Positions 23,858-36,039 of a stretch of DNA of 64,000 bases are shown piece by piece. Each line of letters begins with the position of its first letter. Within the stretch, counting starts at the first letter, position 1. Source of the DNA: Neoceratodus forsteri. Lineage: Eukaryota; Chordata; Ceratodontiformes; Ceratodontidae. The notes beneath the pieces are model-generated. The model saw only the letters and a list, made by a program, of their open reading frames with translations. It ran no database searches and was not told the origin of the DNA. Made by a program: the position numbers and the translations under genes. The DNA lies in contig CM057454.1 in NCBI GenBank assembly GCA_016271365.2, forward strand, positions 696,089,501 to 696,153,500, written 5' to 3'.

Positions 23858-23891
23858 GGAGGATCAAGCATTCCTAGGAATGCTATCCTCC
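23858..23891. other. Inverted repeat (hairpin)
   Basis: GGAGGATCAAGCATTCC is followed after two bases by GGAATGCTATCCTCC, giving a stem of about 15 pairs with a two-base bulge. Function is unknown. Confidence 0.6.
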
Positions 23892-23999
23892 CTCTGTGCA
23901 GTGGAACTCTCTTTCAACACTTAATTGTTTTTTATGGTATATTATTTTGTTTTAGTTAATAAAGTACACCATATCCACATCAGCACCACCAAAGCACTT

Positions 24000-26554
24000 C
24001 TGTCTTTCATGCGAAGAGGCCAAGAAGCGTCATGTCTCCTATTTTGTGCATGTCCGCGATCTAGTCAAGTTGTATCTGGAGGATCTTTATGAGGATGTAG
24101 GACTGTTGTTTTGTCTTGTTTGCACCCACACCATTAACTTCATACAGTTGACATGCATATCAGGTCGCAGAAACATCTGGAGAGAAAAGAAGCAGAAAGG
24201 AAAAAACCAGCAATGTAGTACTACTCACACTTATATTTACAGTTTCTTTTATTTTTTTTATATTCTGTTTGCCCCCACCTGGGTGCACATTTGGGAGCTA
24301 GTATCGGCCCTATCCCTGCCTCCCTAGTTCATCTCCCTTCTCCCTTCTCTCTGACACCTTGGAACCCCATTCATGATGAGGTCAGGAAGGGGAGGACTGT
24401 CTTCCCCCTTTTCTAGTTCATATAATCCAGTCTGGGGTCTCCTTGAGCTAGCGACAGAGCAGGATGAGGGCAGGCAGGCCAGGCTTCAGGAAATACATGG
24501 TCACCATTGTTAGCCTCTGGTTTTAACCCCTTGCCATGGCTTATGTGGCTCATGTGTGAGGAGGTGCACATGCACCTCGTGCATGCGTCCCCCTTCCTTG
24601 CTGATTGAGTTCAACACTACCACCTGGCCTCCAACAGGCAGCAGCCAAGGAACAAGACAGCAGATCTCCCCACCACTGGGAAGAGGAGATCAGTCAGGTA
24701 GTCACCAAATCCTCTCCCTCCTCGCTGACCCCTGGCAACCCGAACTTGTTCCCGAACAGAGGTTGCTAGTGTGGCAAGAAATAAGACATACAGCACCTCA
24801 GCCCTCCATGCCACTGGGCTTGCCTGCAGTTTATTTTCCCTGTAAAATATTGTACCTTGATTGCATTTTTTTCCAGGTACACCTGTATGCCAGAAGTCAC
24901 TGACTTCTTGTTTCAATTGAGCAACAGAAACATCCTTTGATTAGAAGGAGTTTGTGCTGGAGTTTGTTCGCTGTTTGACTCATGCAGACCTCCCACTTGA
25001 AAAGGCTTCTGGATTGCAAGACTTCTTAAAGAAATGCACAAAACAAGACAGCAGTCTTCCTGGGCCAGCACAACTTCGGAGCACATACTTCCAAGAATTT
25101 CAGCCTGATCATGAATGGTCCCTGAGAGAGGCAGCTGAGGATCAAGACCTCTTCATTTTCCTGGACGAGACAACAGAAGCCTATGGACATAGCATGTTGG
25201 CTATTTTGGCCCAGCCTTTACTGAATGTTGGGGAGCAGCCACTCCCAACTGGTGTTGAGTTTTTGGATCATGTGAACAACATCACCATATCCCAAGCCCT
25301 GCTGAAAGTCTTAAACACCAATGGCGTGAGCTTCAGTAAAGTCTTTGCCATAGTCATGGACAGTGCAAATTATATGCACAAGGCTTTTGCAGCTGTGCTG
25401 TCCTGTGTCCTACCAAATGCAGTGTATGCCACTTGTATTGCCCACCTCCTCAATTTAGTCTTAGAGGTCTGAGCTAACACATTGGAAGACTTAAACTTAA
25501 ACAGCACCTCCTTTTAAATGAGCATGCTCAATGGAGCTTTCCTGTGAATAAACTTGAACTTAAACTTAAACACTGTTGTTTCCCTTGTTAAGAAAATCTA
25601 TTGCCAGAGACCAATGCATAGGCAGCAGTACTTTGCATTCAAGGAATCAAAGCATGGAATTGTACCCAAGATGCCAGTATATGCAGTGCTAACTCGGTGG
25701 TGCTCCTTGGTGAATGCTGTTCAATATTTGGCAGACTATTTGCCCATTTTAACAGAATTTGTTGAAACCTTGCCAGCTGATGCAGCAACCTTGAAGCGCC
25801 TGAAGTGCTTGCTAAAAGACAAAGCAACAGAGCTGGTGATACAAGCTATAGTTGGGTCAGAACATTATTCTAAACTAGTTAACCATATTGAACAGTTACA
25901 GTCTAACAGCCAGTCACAGGGACACTCCATATTTGGAAGCATGCAAAATGTACATGTTTTTGAACTTCTGTGTCATAGCAGGGGAAACAGAATACAGAAC
26001 AAATACAGTTGAAATGTTGTCCAGATATCAGGAAAGTGAAAATTGTCAACCTTTTTCAGAAGGTTATGTCGGACAGCAGTCAGAAGTTGGACCAAATTTT
26101 AAAATCCCATCCCTCACTCAGCACATTCAAAGTTGCCTGAATCTTTGACCCCAAGCAGCTGCCTACACTGGACAAAGAAAAATCAAAATACACCCAGGAG
26201 ATACCATGTCTTGCCAGTGTTTCAAACTTTGAGTGGCATGTATACAGAACTCTTTCATAATCAATGACCAGTAATGATTTTAATATTGCTAAGTTGTGGG
26301 AAGCACAAAGTGATTCACTGCCACATCTTGCTGCAGTGGCAAAAATATATATCTGGCTCCCCGTAAGCACCGTGGATGTTGAACTGACTTTTTCACTGTA
26401 CTCAGATCTTTCAAAAGATAATCGCCAAAGTTTGATGAGTGACAATGTTAGAATGCTTCTTATGTTGAAGTACAATAAGAAATTCCAAGGCTATTGTCAA
26501 TCTCAGTTGGATAACAGTTACTGCTCTTTCTATGATGTGAAAATACTTTCTTGA
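24000..26554 (+). pseudogene. hAT transposase of the CGGBP1-related group, broken
   Basis: hAT transposases cut and paste DNA and make 8-bp target duplications. A BED-type zinc finger remnant lies at about 24,046-24,210 (RDLVKLYLEDLYEDVGLLFC followed by a Cys at +3), arranged like the finger of CGG-triplet-binding protein CGGBP1. After about 700 bp of non-coding DNA (intron or insertion, ending in TTTTTTCCAG near 24,877) the body resumes: EFVRCLTHADLPLEKASG, FLDETTEAYGHS (first catalytic Asp), FAIVMDSANY (second Asp), CIAHLLNLVLEV (CxxH signature), then VSTVDVELTFSLYSDLSKDN and SDNVRMLLMLKYN, the hAT dimerisation block. Stops, frameshifts near 26.0-26.26 kb and a 54-bp retro-stub break it. 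TIRs were not located. Confidence 0.8.
25504..25557 (+). mobile_element. 54-bp Rex1-like 3' stub with 15-bp direct repeat
   Basis: ACTTAAACTTAAACA occurs at 25,489-25,503 and 25,558-25,572. The segment between them contains TGAGCATGCTCA and CCTGTGAATAAAC, matching in order the 3' end of the Rex1-like element at 21,730-21,770 (TGAGCTGTGCTCA, CCTGGATAAATAAA). Skipping the insert rejoins the hAT frame (LEDLNLNTVVSLVKK). Part of the direct repeat could be the LINE's own 3' tail. Confidence 0.65.
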
Positions 26555-27540
26555 TCTCTCAACAGTGGTGGAGGTGGTGGTACTATACTTTTACGGTAGA
26601 ATACTGTTTATTGTTTGGTTTATTATACTTCTGATTTGAGAAAATTATGCTATTGCTATAATGTATACTGTTTTTCGAATCATTCCGTGTGTGTGTGTGT
26701 TTAATAAAATATTATACCTTTTTCTGGTTGTCTCTAATATCCATCACAAAGCAACTGAAATTGAAAACTCATATTTGCACCTTACAGAGGAAAATGCACG
26801 TGCAGCAGCCTGCAAAATACTGGCAAAAAAACATATAAAGTCCAGCAAAATCCCAGCAATATATGTAAAAAAAATTATGCTTTTCCAGTGGCCCTGCTGA
26901 TGCATTTTTAAGGTATTATAACAAAATACAGTGAAAGTAGATAAGTGGTTTCATATATATTAATTGGCTACCATCATATATGGGGAAAGGTATGCTCACT
27001 TTTTATATGGGTGCAAGGGCCCAACCATGTATTATATCATGTAATTTATATGTATGAAATAACATCTGCTGAAGTTTCCAGGCATGCACTGATATATGGA
27101 AGTCAACTTGCTTCCTGTAGTGCTGATTTGTTTTGGTGAGTTTGCCCAGCACAATAAAAAAGAAGTATCATAGTACTCTGCTTGGACTACCTATTTCTTG
27201 GAACTGCCATAACTTCCTGTTTCTCAGTGATATATGGACACCTTGAGTGCATTGTGAATCACAAGGTATATGCTGAGTGAGTTCTATGTGATAACGTCAA
27301 AAGTCTAAAGGTGATCACCGTTATTGTGCAGTCAGAGTGCCGAAAACATTTTCGACGCTCTGACATCTTTGGTGCACAGGACAACAGTGCCGGGACATGT
27401 ATTTTAATGCTTTGTGTGGGGGAGCTGCCCCCCACACCCACCCACGCAGGTGGCTTCACCTCCCGCACCCCCTACTAAAGGATTCTCAACTCCAGGGGGA
27501 TGCATGTTGGGGGAGGGTGAAAGCATTAACAACTAAAGGT
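26555..27540. other. Unassigned DNA with two palindromes
   Basis: No gene is recognised. At 27,332-27,365 there is a near-palindrome, GTCAGAGTGCCGAAAA mirrored by TTTTCGACGCTCTGAC. At 27,414-27,437 a hairpin of GTGTGGGGG and CCCCCACAC follows. A short GT run is at about 26,687. Confidence 0.4.
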
Positions 27541-27569
27541 TCGGGCCGGGCACAATAAAATCGCACCAA

Positions 27570-27655
27570 TGCCAGGACCCGAACCCGGAACCTTACCCAC
27601 CCCAACCACAATCCAACCCCCAATACCATGACACAGCTCGGTAGTCCACCACAGC
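27570..27655 (-). repeat. tRNA-like (SINE-type) segment
   Basis: The minus strand carries a good B-box (GGTTCCGGGTTCGGGTCC, about 27,575-27,592). A box-A-like sequence upstream is weak and its spacing is uncertain. It is probably a remnant of a tRNA-derived repeat rather than a functional tRNA. Confidence 0.35.
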
Positions 27656-27919
27656 ACCACCCCCTACAGCTCCTCTGCCCCATGCTCGCTGTGCTTGCTC
27701 CCCCCCGGCACATGCATAAACATAGTGATATCCTTTAGCCCAGTTCGCCCATCCCCTCATCCTGTCGCCCTACCCTCCCATTGCTGTGAGGGACTGCGCC
27801 GGAAAGGAGTCACTATTATGGATGGCGCCCTTTCCCATGCGCCCACCTCATGGGATACCTACTGAGTGCCTTCAGCCACCAGAGAAGTCCATATATTAGC
27901 ATGCCCAGACATGATAAGG

Positions 27920-28745
27920 CAGTGTTGGGCAACCTAAAATAACCAGAAAGCCACAAGTACAGCTGCGTGAGCAGGACAAGACCCTTTTCACCTCATAATC
28001 AATCAGAAGTGACAGATTTGAATGCAAAAAACTTTATTTAAGGATTGGTGCACTACAACTAATGAAACATTGACCACAAACATATATTTCCTATCCCAAT
28101 TCCTTAATTAACTTAATTATGTCTAAGTAACAACTCATATTTAATAATAAACAAAAATCAGCTATTACGATAATGCCCAAACATAATTTTCTGACACAAA
28201 CACAAGTACAGCTCTGTGTTAAAACAACAGAAATGCTTAATGTAAAGAAGCAGCATATCTTCCCCAGTCTTCCCCAGGCTAGCTCTTTAGCTATCATTTA
28301 GAAAATAGCGCATCCAATATTAAATAACATACCTCCTTTTTCCTATGTTCACTAAATCTCTGCACCAGAAGTAGCGTGTTTCAAAACAGGGTCTTTCACC
28401 TTTGTTTTTGCAATTGACATCCCATTCTCACTAACGATTTAGCCATGGCTTGTCTGCAGTAAATACATGTATCCATGGCTCATCTGCATCACAACAGGGG
28501 GTTTGAAAATGCCAGCAGCACCTAATTGGCACATAATTGTAGGTGTGGTGTCATTGGGGATGGTGCGCGAGATGGATTACGTCAGGGAATTATGGCAGTT
28601 TGTGGCAGCAGCATTGGAATTTTAAGGTAAAGCTTTTTTTTATCGGTGAAATGCAATTGAAATTCAGAGGTGATGGACACGGAGGTCGCACGTTTACTCC
28701 TTGGGGGACGCATGTGTCCCTCAGGCTACAGGTTGCCCACCTCTG
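27920..28745. mobile_element. Non-autonomous hAT (Charlie-like), 826 bp
   Basis: The left end is CAGTGTTGGGCAACCTAAA and the right end read inward is CAGAGGTGGGCAACCTGTAG, the classic hAT-Charlie terminus. The flanking 8-mers TGATAAGG (27,912-27,919) and TGTTAAGG (28,746-28,753) match at 7 of 8 positions. No transposase sequence is seen inside. Confidence 0.85.
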
Positions 28746-28753
28746 TGTTAAGG

Positions 28754-29558
28754 GGTGCTGTTCCACTTATAAAAAAGGTCCTAAATTGATTTGTATGGTT
28801 TTGTTTTATTCTTTGTTTTAATTCATTTTTGAAAGTACATACAATACCCCCCAAAACACGTGGTTCTAAGGACAGTATGCACAAGAAAGAAATGCCGTGT
28901 TGGTATGTGTCAAGCATCTTCCTTTGTTACATCCTGTGATGGGTACCCAAACAATGCTACACTACATGCCAATTAATAATAGAAAGAACAATGCAGCAGC
29001 AGGCCCATATACTGAACAGGGCTGGGCAAAATGTATCTTCAGGCAGCAAAATTCTGGCAAAATGCAGATTTTGCTTCTGTGAAATTTCCTTGAAAATATT
29101 GCAAATTTCAACAAAATCTTGATTTTAGTTATTTTTGTCTAATTTAAAAAGTCTAAATTGCACCACATTTGGTATGATTACTTTACCAAGATCTATACAA
29201 GTGCTGCAAATGAGCTGTTGGAAATGGTCAGTCTTCACATTGTTTGGCAATAGTAGTTATGCAGTCAGAACAATATATGTGCATAAAAAAGCACTGAGAT
29301 GTGAAGTTATATAAGTTTTCAGGAAATAAGTTATAGTGTTACATACCTTAGTACAACAGTGCAAAAGAATCCACTCAGTATCTTCCATCAGTCCCCAAAC
29401 ACCAGAATTGTTTGCAGTTGCCTAGCAACTGGACACTGCCATGCTTCTGCCCACCACGTGCATCACAGTGATGTTACAGCATCACCATGAAGGCAGAAGG
29501 TGCATGTGGGTTCATAAGGGAGCAGGGAGTCGAAAGTGTTCTTTCTGTAAACACCATT
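28754..29558. other. Unassigned DNA, possible hAT-like end
   Basis: At about 29,016 the sequence CAGGGCTGGGCAAAATG followed by GCAAAATT-rich DNA resembles a hAT terminus and the interior of the 8.86-kb MITE. No partner end or target duplication was found. Confidence 0.35.
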
Positions 29559-29758
29559 GTCCCTAGAGCCATGTCCAATGAAAACACAGACTATTAATTG
29601 TGTGGATGCTCAGTTGTGCCCCTTCTTCTTCTCTGCCATCCACCTTCGGCAGTCCAGGCAGACCTGCTGTCCACCTTCAGCAGTCTGCCCCTCTCCTGCG
29701 AACCTACACCTTTCCTTTTCCACCACGGAGCTTTCCTTCTTCTTCCTGGGGTGGGTGG

Positions 29759-30068
29759 ATTTTACAGAAGCAAAATTGTGAGCTTCCTCTGTCTTACTTG
29801 TCTCTTTTAAACCCTGCCCTTTGCTCACCCCTCTCTCTCTTTCCTCACCCAATCAACTTCTCCTCTCCTTGCGTGATGTCATGAGGCTCCACCTCTTTTC
29901 TGGAAGTCCCCTTGCCCATCTCTCTCCTTCATTAGCATGTCCTTAGCTCAGCTCCCCAACCCCCTAACCCCTCCCCACTTCCCTGCCTCTTTTTCCCTTG
30001 CCTACATCCACTCCATAGTTCAGGGCCAGGGACAACTGAGTCTGCCTTTTTAGGAGGCAAACCTATTT
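29759..30068. repeat. Direct repeat, left copy (310 bp)
   Basis: Matches 36,040-36,344 almost throughout, from ATTTTACAGAAGCAAAATTG to AGGAGGCAAACCTATTT. Confidence 0.9.
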
Positions 30069-32458
30069 GTCCCTAGAGCCCTGTCCAATGAAAACACAGA
30101 CTACTAATTGTGTGGATGGTCAGTTGGCAATTAATTTATTATATTCTTTGCCAAAAGTTCACTCCCACAACATTTCCATCATCATATTTTACAAACTGAT
30201 GTTCCTTATTATCATTACTATACACAATTTCCATAGACCACATTTTCTTCATTGTTTGCCTATCTCACCCCCTTATCTGGAGAGCTGCCACAATATTCAT
30301 AACCACATTTTCATTCTTGTTTCCTCTTCTCGACCCCTAGACATACACCTGGGGAGGGCGCTCTCTTCATTTTCTTCTCTCTTGTTCGGTATGGATGTAA
30401 ACCCATACCACTCATCTGTCTGGTGTTTTTCTGTGGCCCTCTGAGTCAAATTATCCCACCCCCTTTCCTCTCCCCCCACCATCCACCTTCCACAGTTCTG
30501 GCAGACCTGCTGTCCACCTTAAGCAGTCTGCCCCTCTCCTGCGCACCTACACCTTTCTTTTTCCACTAGCCCACCTCCAGTTTGTGATGGACAGTGGGCT
30601 TCCCTCCAAGTAGGTGCTCTCCTCCTCCTTCCTTTTTTTTTTTTTTTTTTTTTTAAACTCATCTCCTGAAATGGCAACTCACATCCTGCCCATCAGCTTT
30701 GCATAGTAATGAATCCCCTGCAGGTCACTCATCTGACCTCTTCTTAATTACCAGCCCCTCCGGCCTATATATATATATTTTTTTTCTTCCCTCTCCTGCT
30801 CTGCCCCCTTTTCCTCAGCAACCTCTGTCATTGCCTTCTCCATATGGGGAGAGAGGAGTTACCACCACGACCTTCCCTGGGATACAAAATCCTTCCTTCA
30901 CTATGGTTGCCAGGAGCCACCCGTGACCTAGCCGTGTCCCATGTCCCTGGCTGTTCCTTGTTGAATTGGTCCCCATGATGAAACCGCAGCTTCTGGACTT
31001 GCCAGGAAAGGCTGGGAGGAAGGACCGCTGGGTTTCCCCACCATTCTTCACTGTGGGAACCAGCTGGTTGCTGTATACCCACTTGCCCTTTTACCTGCTT
31101 GCCCTTCTCCCAAGGCTACATAGCCTGAGCTCCTATTCCCCCAGTTGCCCAGGAGAAACCCTTTGATTATATGCTGCTGTGCCTGGGCAGACATGTGATA
31201 TTTATGCTGCGGTGCTGCCCCATTCTTATTTCCTGCATCCAACTGATTTCCTTATCTCCAAACATGGGAACCATATGATCACACCTCTGGAAGGGCTGTC
31301 GGTCCTTGTGCTACTCCCTACACCCCCTTACTCATTGTACGTTGTCAACTGACTATTACAGTAATTATGCTCTGCTAACAGTCTGAATCCCATTTCTTTT
31401 TCCTATACTGTGAAGCCCAAATGTAAATGATTGACCTGCCCCCCCCCCCCCAAAGTTTAGGCGTTTCCTTCTTTTATACCTCCTGCAGCTTGCACGTAGC
31501 CTATTATACAGAGCATATAGTGCACAACACTCTGTTTCCCTTAGACTGTAAGGGCATATGGCTAACACTGGGTAGATGTCTAAAGGTGGCCCACTGGGCC
31601 AAACACCACAGGGGCAAGTTATGCAATCACCCCCCCTTCTTCCTCTTCGTCACCTTTTCTTCAGTGAAAACCTGGGTGCCATCTTCTCCTCTGTTTCCTG
31701 TAGGTAACAGTGTAGACCGATACCGCTTTTCTCTCCTTCAGTTGTGTCTTCTTTTCAACATATTCCTTTATCATTCCCTCCTTCCCCTCCTCCCCCCCTT
31801 TTTTTTTCATCTGCCATCCACCTCTGGCAGTCCACCAATGTCCATACCGGACACCTACTGTCATGCACTTTTGACAGACCATCCAAACCCCCCCAAACAA
31901 ACCCTCTCCCCCTTCTCCTTCTTGCTGGGTGGGCAGGAGGCAATGAAACTTCAGCAAAGTCTTCACTGGGCACCATGTCCCATCTGAGTGAGCCTTAGTG
32001 GCTATGACATACCACGCAGTGGCCCCCCCATTATTCGTTACTTGATAACTTGAACTGGTCTAGCCTGGGTGCAGAAAGGGTACTAACGTCGTTCTGCTAA
32101 TCTACCAGATGCCACGGATAGTTTTTGAAATGTTCTTATCCACTGAAAAATTCCCGGGATAGCTGCTCTCATTTTGGTTGTCCCATCAGCCCCCTGGCAG
32201 TTCTGTCTGATGAGTGAAAAAATGATTGCCCCCTTTTTTTTTTGCACTTCAATCTGTTGCTTCAGCCCGCCTATACATCCAGTCCCCAGGGGAACCTAGC
32301 TTCTGACACCTCCCCTGGATGTTGTCTGTCATTCTTACCTGCCTACTTCGCCTTCTGGATTGAAAGGATTATTGTCTGTTATTGATTGTTTCCTGAGTGG
32401 TGCCGTCGGTACCCCGCTAACATCACCATTTATTAGCTTATTTATTTATACAATTAGT

Positions 32459-32474
32459 TTTATATATATATATA

Positions 32475-32557
<83 letters not shown>
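32459..32557. repeat. (TA)n microsatellite
   Basis: About 95 bp of TA with two TC interruptions. The poly-Tyr/Ile open frame across it is an artefact. Confidence 0.95.
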
Positions 32558-32561
<4 letters not shown>

Positions 32562-34522
32562 CTGGTTTTGTCCAGACCTGTGGGCTGACAAAACCCCCCA
32601 CTGTTTCAAACTGCCTCACATCTATCCTGCTGGGCCTCTGTTGTATTGACCCAGCCTTTCCTTTCAACTAATGCCTGCAGTCCACCGACAGCTTTGCACT
32701 TCACTGTTCCGTCTCCCCACTCCACCCACTCGCATACCCATCTCTTTCACTAAACTGGGTCAGATTCCTATGTGAGTGAGACATGGGAGCAAACCTTGCC
32801 ACTAATCTCCCTGCTTTTCCATTTGCCTTGAACTATCAGTGTTTACTGCCAAGATAACCTGCCTGAGGAAAGATGCTCTGTAATGATTGCCCTATCTTAT
32901 TTTAGTAGCATAACCTGAATTAAACATTTCCTATGCGGACCCTGTGATTGTATTTGGGTTCAGCAGCCTGTGAGAAGCATGGTAACCTTCAATTTTCAGC
33001 TCAAGCACAACTGTAAAAGGAAAGATCATAACATATGGAGGCTTCTGAGTCCCCCCAGGACCCACTCATTCCTGGCTCTATCATTTTCTCTGGCTTAACT
33101 CCCCTCCCCGACACCCTGCAATCTGAACACCCCACTTCTTCCCCCCAGGTGCTTACCAACCATTACACATCATGTAGAAGTACCCTCTGATGTGTGGCCC
33201 CTCCTTCTTGTGTTGAGGGGACAGCCCCACCCATGCTTTGAGCTAGTGGGTTCATTGATGGCGACTACACTGCAGACTGGGAGTTGCTGTAGGAGCAGGA
33301 AGGCACTGCCACCATTCTGGAGGCCTGTGGCGTCAGATGGATGGTTGTGGTGTTGGAGCAGACCAGGGGACTGGTTCTGCGACCAGTGTCGGTGGTGGCC
33401 CGGGCCTGCTGCCCCTCTGGCAGTATAAGTCTTAAGCACCCCCCTGCTACCCCACCTAGTGCACTTTTTTTTCCCCAGCCCCCCTTTCCTCTCTATCCCC
33501 TTCTGGCATTCCTCCATACTCCTCCAGGGCCTTGGTTGCCCCCTCACCACCATAGTCCATAAAGATTCTGCAATCTTTCTCTTCAATGGTGGTCCTTTCT
33601 TGGGCGCCATGCTGTACGGTTCTGCCAATTGAAGCTGAAATTAAGCAGAAACTGTTAACTTTTAAATGACAGACTTTCTCTTTCAAATGCCCCCCCAGAA
33701 CCCCTTCCCCTGGTTCTTTAAGTGTGCTTACCCTGTCCCCAATGAAACTCTTAAATAAACTGTCTTCTGTTTTATTTGACTTTTTTTTTTGACTCTCCGG
33801 CAGTCCCCATGGTTCATTGTCCTAAACCTCCGTCCCCCTGTCCTATTTCCCTTTTTTTTTTTTTTGCAATGGAAACCCCTTGCTATGTTTTTCCCCCCAG
33901 GTCCTGTCATGTGCTTTTAACCTTCCCTACCCCTGGGGACGGCCTGCTGCAAAAGGTTCTGTCCTACTCGGGTGCCTCAGCAAGTACCTTAACAAAACGC
34001 TAACCTTTGGTACATTCCTGTCTTCCCCCTCATACCAAGTAACAGAATTCTGCCAGAAACACAATATATCGCTGTACCCAGTTGGGCTCCCTTCCCCAAT
34101 TTATAGCGGTTTTGCATAGTATTATTGTATTTATTTATTATTATTATTTATAGTTCCTATGCACTAGGTCTGCCCCATCCCAGCTGCAATCCCCCCAGCC
34201 GTATGCCTTCTTAAAATAGTGGCTGCCATGTGGCCTACCATGTCTCTAAAATGGCTGTCGGGATAGGGGATCATGGTCTTCCCCCCTCAGGCACTCTCCC
34301 CCTGCCACCTTAACTTTAACATCTAATGTTTTATGTTTTTTTTTTGTTTTTTGTTTTTTTCATTCCCTCCCCTGCCCCTTTGTTTTTTTTATGCTTGTTT
34401 TCTCTATTCTTCCATGCCCTTGACTATGTATGGTCCATCCACCCTGCTGTGCATTCTGAGTATGTCATAGAATGGCTGGAATTCATATAAGTACTTGTCT
34501 ACTCAGGTGCCCCGTCAATTGC

Positions 34523-34702
34523 TCCATTCGTCCTTATAAGCTAGCATCACAGGACCTATGATCTATTTTCCCAATATATGGGCACTTTAATAATAGTCTC
34601 TATTAACAACATCCATTCATTCCTATAAGCTAGCATCGCAGGACCTACAATCTATTTTCCGGATATATGGGCACTTTAACAATAGTCTTCACTAACAAGA
34701 TC
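34523..34702. repeat. Two 90-bp tandem units
   Basis: Units starting CCATTCGTCCTTATAAGC (34,523) and CCATTCATTCCTATAAGC (34,613) agree over most of their length, including CAGGACCTA and ATATATGGGCACTTTAA. Confidence 0.85.
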
Positions 34703-34735
34703 AACTGCAACACCAAAAGAAAATTTTTCTCCCAC

Positions 34736-34800
34736 AAGGCTTGAACCCTGTACCCTTAACAACAATGTCTAATGACCCATCCACTAAGCCATTGGCTTTA
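34736..34800 (-). repeat. tRNA-like segment
   Basis: On the minus strand TGGCTTAGTGG (box A, 34,781-34,791) and GGTTCAAGCC (box B, 34,738-34,747) span 54 bp, the normal tRNA spacing. No convincing acceptor or anticodon stems were formed by eye, so it is more likely a tRNA-derived repeat than a tRNA gene. Confidence 0.45.
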
Positions 34801-35324
34801 CATTATCTTGCAATCGGTCCCCTTCATGACTTTCCATTCCAATCCCCCGCCGGGAGCTCGGTCTCCCTTATCTAAGATGGCAACCCCCTAGTGGTCGCCT
34901 GCCTTACCTAAAATGGCATCTGCCAAACCGCTGACACAACTCCCCCATCCTGGAAGCCATGTGTCTATTTAGAACCGGAACAAGGCATCTGGGACCCTCC
35001 TGCCCCCACCCCGCGGTGGGTCAGAGGGCTGACATCCTGCCAGAATTGCTGCACCCATTGGGCTCCCGGTGGGAAAAGAAAACCCATTGTCCCCTGAAAT
35101 CCCCAATGTGATCAAAGTGCCCCTATTCCGCCATCTGTTACTCCTGTTGCAGAGACTGACTTTTGCCCTTTGGGACCTGAAACTTACGGCTCCACGTGGG
35201 AACACATTTTTACTTCTAACAGTAAATTACTGGCTTCAGTTCAGCCAGAGTGTCTCTTCTCTCCGTTATATCTCGTCCACTGATCTGCTCCCAAGATCGT
35301 GACCGTATCCCCTAAAAACTGCTC

Positions 35325-35395
35325 CTAACTAGGATTCAACCCCCAAACCTCCATCTCATAGGCAGCTGTATGGCCCACTGCCCCTCGAACCTCAC
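35325..35395 (-). repeat. tRNA-like segment
   Basis: The minus strand has GGGGTTGAATCC (box B, about 35,331-35,343) and GGGGCAGTGGGCCA (box-A-like, 35,370-35,384), again about 54 bp in span. It may be the same kind of tRNA-derived sequence as at 34.74 kb. Confidence 0.4.
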
Positions 35396-36039
35396 ATGGG
35401 TCATAATAATCCTCGTTCTAGCTCTAAGGTACCAAACTCTCCCGGTGATTACGAGCGCGGTGCTGCTACCAGCCTCCTACCTTAAATTCCTACCAGCGTG
35501 GCTTACATTCCCAAAACTCTAGCAACATTGTTACTAAGCTTGAGCACCAAACTCAGCTCACAGTCCCAGCCTCACTCCCACAATGGTATTTCTTACTCCG
35601 GATCTGCCGCCCAGTACAGGATGCATGACAAAACCAATTAGCCACCATGCTGACTGTAACTTGTAAACCAGGCATCGCCTGTTCAATCTTGTCAATACTG
35701 TTTCCAACAATCCAATACATTTCAAATCTACCCTGCATCACCTTCTTAATCCACAGTGCCTTCAATCATTATCTTTCATGCGATATGACCAGTGATACTG
35801 GTGCCCCGCAATAGCATATTTCCTTCTATCTGTATATACCTCTTTTTTACTTACCCCAGTAGCAAAACAAACTGACTCACCAACAAAATCACTGTAGGTA
35901 TCCAAAAAACCTCTGCCTGGATGAACAAGCTACCGAAATTATCTCTCAGTGGCTTAAAAGCTAAAGAAATTAAAATCAGCTGCCACACTGATGTGCTATA
36001 TGAGGGCAATTGCCAACTGATGTGCTTTCCTGTAAAGAA

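Noticed and set aside
23846..23870. CAGAGGTGTGATATGGG as the left terminus of the hAT gene
   Set aside because: The first bases fit a hAT end, but no matching right end or 8-bp duplication was found after 26.55 kb.
32360..32671. 103-codon open frame with Tyr/Ile repeats
   Set aside because: It is produced by the (TA)n microsatellite.
34736..34800. Functional tRNA gene
   Set aside because: A and B boxes are present, but acceptor and anticodon stems could not be formed by eye.
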